From the NCBI GenBank assembly GCA_945921355.1, contig CAMEKM010000003.1, positions 1-64,000 of the forward strand: a stretch of 64,000 bases of DNA. The letters are read 5' to 3'. Numbering within the stretch: position 1 is the first letter of the stretch; each line of letters opens with the position of its first letter. The notes under the pieces are model-generated. The model made no database searches. It was given only the letters and a program-made list of their open reading frames with translations, and had not been told where the DNA came from. This DNA is from an uncultured Bacteroidales bacterium. Lineage in GTDB: Bacteria; Bacteroidota; Bacteroidia; Bacteroidales; Paludibacteraceae. Positions 10,237-17,955 of the stretch are shown piece after piece. The translations under genes were made by a program, and so were the position numbers.

Positions 10237-11022
10237 TTAGAAATTTACCACCGCTGCTATACCGCCACTTTCATAGTCAGCGTATGGTGCAAATCGTATT
10301 TGCGCCAAGTCACCTATCATGATATGTTTATCACCTTTAGCCACAATACCGTCTATTAAACTCCATGCATAGAATGCTACTGCACCTGCAATACAGACAT
10401 TGCGCGTGATATTACAGATATTGGCATTCTGTGCATAGCGCTGTTTGAGTGTAGAGTTATGTGTCATCGCTATTTGTTGTGCATAGTTTTGGCGAAGACA
10501 TTCTGCTGCAACAATACCACCTACCATCAATACTTCTCCTGCAATCATAGTAGCACCTTTACCTACGCTTCCTTTATATATTTGTGCCATACCAGGAACA
10601 AATACACGCGCAGAGAATGGATATTTCTCCGACAAAGTAACTGGCTCAAATAATAGTGATGGATTCTTGGCAGTCTGCACCAATAGATATACACGATATT
10701 GTCCTGCCTCAATACGTTCTACGTATTCATCCACTACACGTGCCTTGGCGATCAAGTCGTGTTCACTTTTAACTTGCACTTCATTACCTGTCATTGACAC
10801 CATGGCTTGTGTACCACTAGCCATACTACGGCGCTCTAACACTTGCTGCATCGCTTTCTTACGAGCATTGTCTGGCTCATATCCTACAGCAGACACTACT
10901 TCTACGTAGGAATTTTGGACTTCTTCAAAATACCCATCCGTCCATTTGGGGCGTTCGGTAATTTGGGAATAGGCGCCCTGCAATAGCAGAGCACCTATCA
11001 TTATCATTAAAAATCGACGCAT
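10237..11022 (-). CDS. Secreted/membrane protein with LPP20-like N-terminal domain
   Basis: Signal peptide; EVVSAVGYEPDNARKKAMQQVLERRSMASGTQAMVSMTG; C-terminal hydrophobic segments. Confidence 0.5.
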   Translation of the reverse strand: MRRFLMIMIGALLLQGAYSQITERPKWTDGYFEEVQNSYVEVVSAVGYEPDNARKKAMQQVLERRSMASGTQAMVSMTGNEVQVKSEHDLIAKARVVDEYVERIEAGQYRVYLLVQTAKNPSLLFEPVTLSEKYPFSARVFVPGMAQIYKGSVGKGATMIAGEVLMVGGIVAAECLRQNYAQQIAMTHNSTLKQRYAQNANICNITRNVCIAGAVAFYAWSLIDGIVAKGDKHIMIGDLAQIRFAPYADYESGGIAAVVNF

Positions 11023-11025
11023 AAA

Positions 11026-11622
11026 TTAGTGAGTTTCTTGATATTCCTCAAAACGCTTTTGCATCTTCTCACGATACACTTCCTCGTTAAAACCGATACG
11101 ATCTTTCTCATCCTGTGTCAAATGATCTTTAACTTCTTGAGAAATGCGGCGTGCTGTTTCCTCTTTAGAAATCTCAATCGCGATATAGCATTCAATATCG
11201 CCATCGTCATAGATTTCACTCCAACGAGTACAAGATTGCATTGTTTCATTGATAATTGCGTCAATGATACGATCGCCAGCAGAAGTCATCTTGCGCTCTA
11301 CATCATTACCACGGTTATTGCCTACAGAAGCAGAATACTCACTTACCATGCCTTTGTATGCATGTTGCATTTTCAAGCGAATCAGTTCTTGTGCAGCCAA
11401 AAGAGCACCTTTTTGCACTTCGTTACGTTGCATACTTGAGCCACGGAAACTGGTAGATGCCGCAAAATCTTGTTTGGTATCATACACTTGGCATGGAGCT
11501 TCGAAGGTCTCACCAAAAGGATTTTGCGTTTTTTGACTTTGTGCTACTGCTTGCTTAGCGCTGCAAGAACTGAGAACGAGAGCAGTCATCACCAAGACTG
11601 CAAAAGAATGGAATGTTTTCAT
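11026..11622 (-). CDS. LPP20-like lipoprotein
   Basis: Lipobox ALVLSSC; ALLAAQELIRLKMQHAYKGMVSEYSASVGNN. Confidence 0.5.
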   Translation of the reverse strand: MKTFHSFAVLVMTALVLSSCSAKQAVAQSQKTQNPFGETFEAPCQVYDTKQDFAASTSFRGSSMQRNEVQKGALLAAQELIRLKMQHAYKGMVSEYSASVGNNRGNDVERKMTSAGDRIIDAIINETMQSCTRWSEIYDDGDIECYIAIEISKEETARRISQEVKDHLTQDEKDRIGFNEEVYREKMQKRFEEYQETH

Positions 11623-11695
11623 TGTTTTGTTGTTTTTAATTGTTATTGCTAACTACTTGATGTAAATGAACGGAGAGTCAGCATTTCCGTATATA

Positions 11696-12097
11696 TTACT
11701 TATTTTTTAGCATTCTTGCTGCCACATATACAACAAAATATCCCTTTTTATCACAGGTGATTTTTTGACAAACCACCTCCGTATCATTAAAGTTACCTGA
11801 AAATTCTATTTTAGATGTATTATTTTGTCCCGTCTGTTCTTTAGCCCTCGTTATTTTTTGCAGCAGTAGCATTTGTGCATTTCTTAGAGCATCCTGCATA
11901 GCTAAATTAAGATCAGGATTAGGAGAACTAACACCCAATGCTGCATAATAATTCTCATCATCTAACGCCTCTTCCTGACATGGCATTTGAAAATGCTCCA
12001 TTTTTGACATCTTCTTTTTTTTCGGTTTCTTAGCATAACTATCAGAAAAAGACACGCCAAAAGCAACTAGTAGGGCAATTAAGACTATTTTTTTCAT
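11696..12097 (-). CDS. Small secreted LPP20-like protein
   Basis: Signal peptide; ALGVSSPNPDLNLAMQDALRNAQMLLLQKI. Confidence 0.5.
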   Translation of the reverse strand: MKKIVLIALLVAFGVSFSDSYAKKPKKKKMSKMEHFQMPCQEEALDDENYYAALGVSSPNPDLNLAMQDALRNAQMLLLQKITRAKEQTGQNNTSKIEFSGNFNDTEVVCQKITCDKKGYFVVYVAARMLKNK

Positions 12098-12183
12098 GAT
12101 TGTGTTGTTTTAATTAGTTAAACATATATGTTTTTACTCACTGGTGAGTTTTCTTTCTAACCAATTAGACACAACAAAAAAGC

Positions 12184-12210
12184 GTGAAACTTGCTATTTG
12201 CCAGTTCCAC
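12184..12210 (-). terminator. Intrinsic terminator of the candidate ncRNA
   Basis: Minus strand GTGGAACTGGCaaataGCAAGTTTCAC followed by GCTTTTTT. Confidence 0.7.
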
Positions 12211-12279
12211 GACTTGAGGCTCTCGCATTGCCTTGATATCGAAACCGACAACGCGAAGCCCACGCCGAATATATACTAG

Positions 12280-12317
12280 TTGACAATTGACAGTTGACAG
12301 TTAACAGTTGACAATTG
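12280..12317. repeat. Heptanucleotide satellite (TTGACAG family)
   Basis: TTGACAA TTGACAG TTGACAG TTAACAG TTGACAA TTG. Confidence 0.9.
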
Positions 12318-12602
12318 CCCCAATGACCACACCTATTGTGTATAATATGTCGCGCATGCGTGCCTATACACGCAATAGCAACATACAAAGATGTTGGTCT
12401 GGATAGTCTATATCCCGTAGGACATCTATCGTTGCTAAGTCCTGATAAGATTTATAGAAAGTTGCGAAGTTTCTAAGAGTCAGAACAGAGCGCTAATAAA
12501 CGCCTTTATGTATGTCTGCAAAACCCTCCAAAGACAATTAACAGTTGCAGTTAATAATTCACAAATATCAACGCAGACATCCCTTCGTTGGGTTTCGCGC
12601 TG

Positions 12603-12634
12603 CAAAGATACAACATTTTTTTGAATCGTGCAAA
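12603..12634 (-). promoter_or_regulatory. Bacteroidetes-type promoter driving the candidate ncRNA
   Basis: Minus strand TTTG-N20-TATCTTTG. Confidence 0.75.
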
Positions 12635-12729
12635 TAAAAATTGCTTTTTAGAGTGATTTTTGCTCAGCGGGCACGATGAAAGTGAGATTAGTGGTAGGGT
12701 ATAGGGAAAGTATTGGATGATGATGGATT

Positions 12730-12784
12730 GGTATCGAAGTGGTAATGAGATGGTTTCGAGAAAGATAGCGGAAATAGAGATGGG
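12730..12784. repeat. 11-bp-period minisatellite
   Basis: GGTATCGAAGT GGTAATGAGAT GGTTTCGAGAA AGATAGCGGAA ATAGAGATGGG. Confidence 0.65.
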
Positions 12785-12787
12785 TAA

Positions 12788-13663
12788 TTACTCCATCGTA
12801 TCGCCTACGGCGGAAAACATATTAAGCGTATCGCGGTTGACAGCTTCGTGCTGAGAGAGGGTGTAGTCAGCCTTTATCTTATCCAAGATACGCTTGACAA
12901 TCTCCATCATCTGACCATCCTCAGTATAGTCGGCTGGGCAAGCGAAATTGAAACGACCCTCGGAGAGGAGTTGCTGTGCAAGCATGCGCTTCTTATCATT
13001 GCCATAGACTGCAAAACTGTGTCCGCCATTGGACTTGACAGTGCGCATACATGGCACATCCGTCTCACCATCACCAAAATATATCATTCGTTCAAAAGGC
13101 ACTGGGCGTTCGTCAGAAGGCACAAACTCATTGATACGCACACGGTCACTCACCTCACGAATACCTTTATTGATTTTGAAGAGAAACTGCGTTTTCTTGG
13201 TATAATCCACTACCACCGATGGCCAACAAGCATCACCGTTGCTATCATAAAGATAGGTGCAAGCATAGATATTCTCGAACTCATGAGCAATAGCGCAGCC
13301 CTCTATCATCTCTTTGATACCCGAACTATTGATGTAATGCTTGACCTGTACACCAATCTGCGCAGCATAATGGTTGATATGCTTGAACCACTGGAGTACG
13401 CCAGGGAAGAACTGCACCGTTTTGCCAAAGTCGCGGAGCATCTGTCGAGTACAACGAATGCCTGCACGCTGGGCTTCGATTTGAATGGCATACATCACAA
13501 CAGCTATGCCACCTGCATCGTTAGTCTTGGCAATGCGGTCGCAAAGATCCCAGAAATCATTAGGGTTTTGATATCCAATAGCTTGCAAAAGTCCGAACTC
13601 CTGCATATTACCAGGAGCGAGAGTTCCGTCGAAGTCATAGATGAGGGCTATTGTGGGGAGCAT
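12788..13663 (-). CDS. HAD-family hydrolase
   Basis: IALIYDFDGTLAPG (DxDGT) and IYFGDGETDVPCM motifs; start moved from ORF start 13789 to the Met at 13663 because a promoter lies at 13727-13757 (a GTG at 13708 is an alternative start). Confidence 0.8.
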   Translation of the reverse strand: MLPTIALIYDFDGTLAPGNMQEFGLLQAIGYQNPNDFWDLCDRIAKTNDAGGIAVVMYAIQIEAQRAGIRCTRQMLRDFGKTVQFFPGVLQWFKHINHYAAQIGVQVKHYINSSGIKEMIEGCAIAHEFENIYACTYLYDSNGDACWPSVVVDYTKKTQFLFKINKGIREVSDRVRINEFVPSDERPVPFERMIYFGDGETDVPCMRTVKSNGGHSFAVYGNDKKRMLAQQLLSEGRFNFACPADYTEDGQMMEIVKRILDKIKADYTLSQHEAVNRDTLNMFSAVGDTME

Positions 13664-13726
13664 ATCGAAAAGTTTTAATGTTTCACGCACCCAAGGCGCT
13701 TGTTTCACCGTTTCATTTTTCTGGTG

Positions 13727-13757
13727 CAAAGGTACTGCTTTTTGATGAATGTTGCAA
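13727..13757 (-). promoter_or_regulatory. Bacteroidetes-type promoter for the HAD hydrolase
   Basis: Minus strand TTG-N20-TACCTTTG. Confidence 0.7.
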
Positions 13758-13795
13758 GAAAAAAGTGCGTGAGAGTACAATTTTAACACAAATTA

Positions 13796-13827
13796 TTTGC
13801 AATTGTACGAAATATGTAGTAATTTTG
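13796..13827 (+). promoter_or_regulatory. Bacteroidetes-type promoter for the MBL/beta-CASP gene
   Basis: TTTG-N20-TAATTTTG. Confidence 0.75.
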
Positions 13828-13852
13828 CAAACGGATTTTAACCAATAATAGC

Positions 13853-15259
13853 ATGAAAATACAATTCTTAGGCGCAGCACAAGAGGTGACAGGTAGCAAA
13901 CACCTCATCACAACCGATTCGGGTAAAACAATCTTGCTGGATTGTGGTATGTATCAAGGCAAAGGTATGGAAACTGACGAAGCCAACCGCGATTTGGGCT
14001 TTGATCCGAAAGATATACACTATCTGCTGCTCTCGCATGCACATATTGATCACTCAGGATTGATACCTTATATATATAGTCGTGGTTTTCGTGGCAAAAT
14101 CTATTGTACTGCTGCTACGCGCGACTTGTGCGAACTGATGCTGCAAGATACAGCATTTATCCAAAAACAGGATGTGCGGTGGTATAACAAAAAGATGGAC
14201 CGTCAGCACAAACCTAAAATAAAGCCCCTCTATGAAAGTGATCATGTGCAACAAGTGATGAAGCGATTTTATACCGTGGACTATGACAAGCCCTATCGCA
14301 TCGATGAGCAGATAGAGGTACAGTTTACCAACTCAGGACACATGCTTGGTTCGGCAGTTATCAGCGTGAATATCAAAGAGAACGGTGAAGTGAAACGCAT
14401 TGCATACACAGGAGATGTAGGGCGTTTGCATAGCCATATACTGAATACACCTCAGGCTTTCCCACAATGCGATTATTTGATTTGCGAGTCCACGTATGGC
14501 GATCGATTGCACGATGATGCATTGGTGTCGGAAGAGCAATTGCTGGGTGTGGTGGAAGAGACATGTATGTACAAGAAAGGCAAGCTACTGATTCCGTCAT
14601 TCTCGGTGGGTAGGACACAGGAGATTGTGTATGTGCTGAATGAATTGTACAATGAGGGACGACTGGAGCGTGTACCAGTATATGTAGATTCGCCTCTGTC
14701 AGCTAATGCTACCGAGATATTTCGCCGTTATGCCGATACGCTGAACGAGCAAGTGCGTGATACCATGCGCTTTGATCCAGATCCTTTTGGGTTTAATACC
14801 TTGCATTATATTACCGACCTCAATGACTCAAAGGCTTTAAATAAGAGCCAGCAACCATGTATCGTGATTTCTGCATCAGGTATGTTGGAGGCAGGACGCA
14901 TCAAGCACCACGTATCAAACCACATTGACGACCCAACAACAACGATATTGATTGTGGGCTATTGCACCCCAACATCATTAGGCGCACGCATACAAGATCC
15001 CAATTTGCGCTATGTGAGTATATTTGGATATGACCATAGAATCCGTGCACAAGTGACCAAAATAGAGGGCTTCTCTGGGCATGGCGATTATCAAGAGATG
15101 ATACAATATTTTACTGGTTGTCAAGACGTTAATCAAATACGCAAGACGTTTATCGTACACGGCGAGAGCAGCACACAAGAGGCGATGAAAGATCACCTGT
15201 ATGAAGCAGGATTTCGAGGTATTGCTATTCCAGAAAAAGGAGAGGAATTTACCTTATAA
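13853..15259 (+). CDS. MBL-fold beta-CASP ribonuclease (CPSF/Ysh1-like exonuclease)
   Basis: LLLSHAHIDHSGLIPYIYSRGFRGKIYCTAATRDL, GHMLGSAV, ICESTYGDRLH, SASGMLEAGRIKHH, FSGHGDYQEM motifs. Confidence 0.92.
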   Translation: MKIQFLGAAQEVTGSKHLITTDSGKTILLDCGMYQGKGMETDEANRDLGFDPKDIHYLLLSHAHIDHSGLIPYIYSRGFRGKIYCTAATRDLCELMLQDTAFIQKQDVRWYNKKMDRQHKPKIKPLYESDHVQQVMKRFYTVDYDKPYRIDEQIEVQFTNSGHMLGSAVISVNIKENGEVKRIAYTGDVGRLHSHILNTPQAFPQCDYLICESTYGDRLHDDALVSEEQLLGVVEETCMYKKGKLLIPSFSVGRTQEIVYVLNELYNEGRLERVPVYVDSPLSANATEIFRRYADTLNEQVRDTMRFDPDPFGFNTLHYITDLNDSKALNKSQQPCIVISASGMLEAGRIKHHVSNHIDDPTTTILIVGYCTPTSLGARIQDPNLRYVSIFGYDHRIRAQVTKIEGFSGHGDYQEMIQYFTGCQDVNQIRKTFIVHGESSTQEAMKDHLYEAGFRGIAIPEKGEEFTL

Positions 15260-15264
15260 GAAAT

Positions 15265-15290
15265 AGAGAGTAGTCAGATGACTACTCTCT
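15265..15290 (+). terminator. Intrinsic terminator
   Basis: agagagtagtca-ga-tgactactctct followed by ttgttt. Confidence 0.75.
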
Positions 15291-15315
15291 TTGTTTGCTA
15301 TTAAAATTGAAATAA

Positions 15316-15864
15316 TTACTTCTTGAAATAGCGATTGTACAAGCCCTCGAAGCCTTTGCCGTGGCGAGCCTCGTCCTTAGCCATCTCATGTACAGTATCG
15401 TGGATAGCATCCCAGTCCATCGCTTTTGCACGCTTAGCAATACGGAGTTTATCTTCGCAAGCACCAGCCTCAGCCATCATACGCTTCTCGAGGTTCTCCT
15501 TGGTGCTCCAAACTACCTCACCAAGCAATTCAGCAAACTTAGAGCAGTGCTCAGCCTCTTCCCAAGCGTAACGCTTGAATGCCTCTGCGATCTCAGGATA
15601 ACCCTCACGATCAGCTTGGCGTGACATTCCTAGATACATACCAACCTCGGTAGCCTCACCCATGAAGTGCGCATTGAGGTCCTTGATCATTTCCTCGTCG
15701 GTAGCTTTAGCCACGCCGATGATATGCTCGCAAGCGAATGCGATACCAGCAGACTCATCTACTTCTTTCCATGTTACTACTTGTTTGCATTGTGGGCAGC
15801 GCTCTGGAGCAGGTGCACCTTCGTGTACATAGCCGCAAATTGGGCAAATAAATTTCTTCTTCAT
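15316..15864 (-). CDS. Reverse rubrerythrin (N-terminal rubredoxin domain, C-terminal diiron domain)
   Basis: N-terminal CPICGY...CPQC rubredoxin knuckles precede the ferritin-like domain ([28 protein letters not shown]). Confidence 0.9.
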   Translation of the reverse strand: MKKKFICPICGYVHEGAPAPERCPQCKQVVTWKEVDESAGIAFACEHIIGVAKATDEEMIKDLNAHFMGEATEVGMYLGMSRQADREGYPEIAEAFKRYAWEEAEHCSKFAELLGEVVWSTKENLEKRMMAEAGACEDKLRIAKRAKAMDWDAIHDTVHEMAKDEARHGKGFEGLYNRYFKK

Positions 15865-15910
15865 ATTGATTTTTACTTTTAAAGGTTAATATTCTTTTAC
15901 CACTTTACAT

Positions 15911-15930
15911 ACTACAAAAACCGTGCCAAA
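15911..15930 (-). promoter_or_regulatory. -24/-12 (sigma54-like) promoter upstream of reverse rubrerythrin
   Basis: Minus strand TTTGGCACGGTTTTTGTAGT; GG-N10-GT spacing. Confidence 0.65.
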
Positions 15931-15995
15931 ACTGTTAATTTTTGTAAAAAAAGTAATGCACCTGCGGCGAATGGTGTCACTATGCGAGGTAAACT

Positions 15996-16589
15996 TTACA
16001 CTATCCTACCCGATACGACATGCCAATTGATTAGTAACCAGAGGTTTTGGAGGTAATCTTTGCGGCGATTTTGATAGTCGAGGTAGTAGGCATGCTCCCA
16101 TACATCGATTGCCAACAGCGGAACGAGATTGTAACGCAATGGATTATCTCCATTGGAAAGCGATAGAATCTTTAGTTCGCCCGCCTCATCCATCGCAAGG
16201 AAAGTCCACCCTGAGCCGAAGAAAGATGCTGCAGCTCTGTTGAGTTGTTCAATCATCGATTCAAATGACCCAAAGGATTGTTCAATCAAAAAGAGGAATT
16301 CTCCCGTTGGGCGTTTGGATTTTGGAGCAGGCATGAGTTGCTCGAAAAAGAGGGAGTGATTGAGGACTTGCCCAGCGTTGTTGGCAATTGGACCTTCAGG
16401 CGCTTTGCGCACTAGTTCAGTCAAAGATAATCCCTCGTATTTGGAGCCATCTACCAATTGGTTGAGATTATCAACATAGTTGCGAAAATGCTTTCCATAG
16501 TGGCAGGAAAGTGTTTCTTGGCTCATCATTGGAGCCAAATCTCCGAATTGGTATCCCAACTCTGGGAGTTCGAAATGAAATTTGATCAT
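15996..16589 (-). CDS. sodB: Fe-type superoxide dismutase, somewhat divergent
   Basis: SCHYGKHFRNYV, NNAGQVLNHSLFF, GSGWTFLA, DVWEHAYYLDYQNRRKDYL; predicted metal ligands His, His, Asp, His are kept. Confidence 0.88.
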   Translation of the reverse strand: MIKFHFELPELGYQFGDLAPMMSQETLSCHYGKHFRNYVDNLNQLVDGSKYEGLSLTELVRKAPEGPIANNAGQVLNHSLFFEQLMPAPKSKRPTGEFLFLIEQSFGSFESMIEQLNRAAASFFGSGWTFLAMDEAGELKILSLSNGDNPLRYNLVPLLAIDVWEHAYYLDYQNRRKDYLQNLWLLINWHVVSGRIV

Positions 16590-16648
16590 AGGGTTAGGTT
16601 ATATAAACAAGTAACGTGCAACACACTATCGTGCTACACGTTACTATA

Positions 16649-16666
16649 GACAAAAATCGTGCCAAA
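16649..16666 (-). promoter_or_regulatory. -24/-12 (sigma54-like) promoter upstream of SOD
   Basis: Minus strand TTTGGCACGATTTTTGTC; GG-N10-GT spacing. Confidence 0.65.
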
Positions 16667-16676
16667 GGCGTTGGTA

Positions 16677-17954
16677 CTATCTTCGCGAGCCTCCGCTACG
16701 AGAAGAAGCAGCAGAAGAAGAACTTCCACCAGAGCGTGATGCGCCACCCGACATACCACCCGATGAGCGCATGGTGCTAGATGATGACGAGCGTACTGAA
16801 GTGCTACTTGAGCGTACTGGCGAACCCGACGAACGCACAGCCGAAGACGAACGGGATGGCGTGGTGGAGGTGCTTACACTTGAGTGAGATGGTTGCGTAC
16901 GCGTGGTGGTAGACACACTATTACTACGCGTAGCGCTCGTGCGCGAAGGTGCAACAGTACCGCGTTGGGTCGTGGTTGAGGTGCGAGTAGTGGTAGTTGT
17001 AGTGGCAGAAGTGCGCGTAGCGTTGCCACGGGTATCACTGCCGCGGGTAGCTGTACCACGTACATTGGTACTACCATAAGTAGCATTACGCGATACTTGT
17101 GCTGCATTACCACGCGAAGTAGCAGAGGTGCTGACACGAGTAGCCGAACCTCTGGTTGCAGTGGTGCGTGTAGCATTGGCATCACGCACAGCAGTACGAC
17201 GACTCTGTTCGAATGAGCGTGCATTCGTTACGTTGCGCGAAGCATTGCGCGTAGCGAACGAGCGATCAGGGTGGCGATGCGCTAAGTCGTTGCGACGTAC
17301 ACGGTCGTGCATTGGGCGGTAGTGGTGATGGTGGTGATGCCCCGTGCGATAGGAGCAAATAGGATGATGATAATGATGCCAATAGCAATGATCCCAATAC
17401 AAGAAAGGATCAATGCAGTGGTATGGATGCCACCATCCTGGCCAATACCCCCAGTAGTAAGGGGAATGCCAGCATACCCAAGATGGACCCCAGAACCAAT
17501 CATAAATAACTGGTTGGTAGATATATACAGGTTCAATAATATAATCTGCGCCGTATATATATTCATCACCTATCACTTGCACAGTGACTTGATTATTCGC
17601 ATCTTTCTCCACAAAGATAGAAGCTACGTCTTGATAGATATCCTTGGCAAGGACCGCTTGAATGACCACCAAGTGGCGGTTGTCGTCGGCAGTTTCGATG
17701 ACACGTAGATAGTCCACTTCTCCATCGCCATTGAGGTCGAGATTAGAGAACGCTGAATCTGGAGTATTCAGCAATGCCTCGAATTGTTCCAAATCTTTGG
17801 CTTGTCCAAAGAGCGTTGCCACCGTCTTGAGGTCAAGATTTTCGGAAATATCGGACGAAGTGGCAGTTACGGTTACAGTCTCGTCAGCCATAGCGGCATA
17901 AGGAACCATGAACAAGGAACCAAGAGTCAGGATAAATAATAATACTCGTTTCAT
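16677..17954 (-). CDS. Secreted protein with Trp/Tyr/His-rich segment and Arg/Ser/Thr low-complexity C-terminus
   Basis: Signal peptide; DLNGDGEVDYLR EF-hand-like loop; YDWFWGPSWVCWHSPYYWGYWPGWWHPYHC...HHHHHHY; long TRTTATRGSATR-type tail. Confidence 0.7.
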   Translation of the reverse strand: MKRVLLFILTLGSLFMVPYAAMADETVTVTATSSDISENLDLKTVATLFGQAKDLEQFEALLNTPDSAFSNLDLNGDGEVDYLRVIETADDNRHLVVIQAVLAKDIYQDVASIFVEKDANNQVTVQVIGDEYIYGADYIIEPVYIYQPVIYDWFWGPSWVCWHSPYYWGYWPGWWHPYHCIDPFLYWDHCYWHHYHHPICSYRTGHHHHHHYRPMHDRVRRNDLAHRHPDRSFATRNASRNVTNARSFEQSRRTAVRDANATRTTATRGSATRVSTSATSRGNAAQVSRNATYGSTNVRGTATRGSDTRGNATRTSATTTTTTRTSTTTQRGTVAPSRTSATRSNSVSTTTRTQPSHSSVSTSTTPSRSSSAVRSSGSPVRSSSTSVRSSSSSTMRSSGGMSGGASRSGGSSSSAASSRSGGSRR

Positions 17955-17955
17955 G

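Larger units (their letters stand above)
12176..12600 (-). ncRNA. Candidate structured non-coding RNA (family not identified)
   Basis: Minus-strand promoter at 12603-12634, several paired segments (see findings), terminator hairpin with T tract at 12176-12210; no credible ORF. Confidence 0.55.

Noticed and set aside
12194-12388. 64-aa minus-strand ORF (MYVAIACIGTHARHIIH...[14 protein letters not shown]...)
   Set aside because: Lies wholly within the candidate ncRNA and the heptamer satellite; no ribosome-binding context; likely spurious
12848-13678. 276-aa plus-strand ORF
   Set aside because: Antisense to the HAD hydrolase, which has clear catalytic motifs; no own promoter or recognisable domain
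17320-17345. His6 run as vector/expression-tag contamination
   Set aside because: Embedded in a longer His/Tyr/Trp-rich native segment inside a chromosomal-context gene
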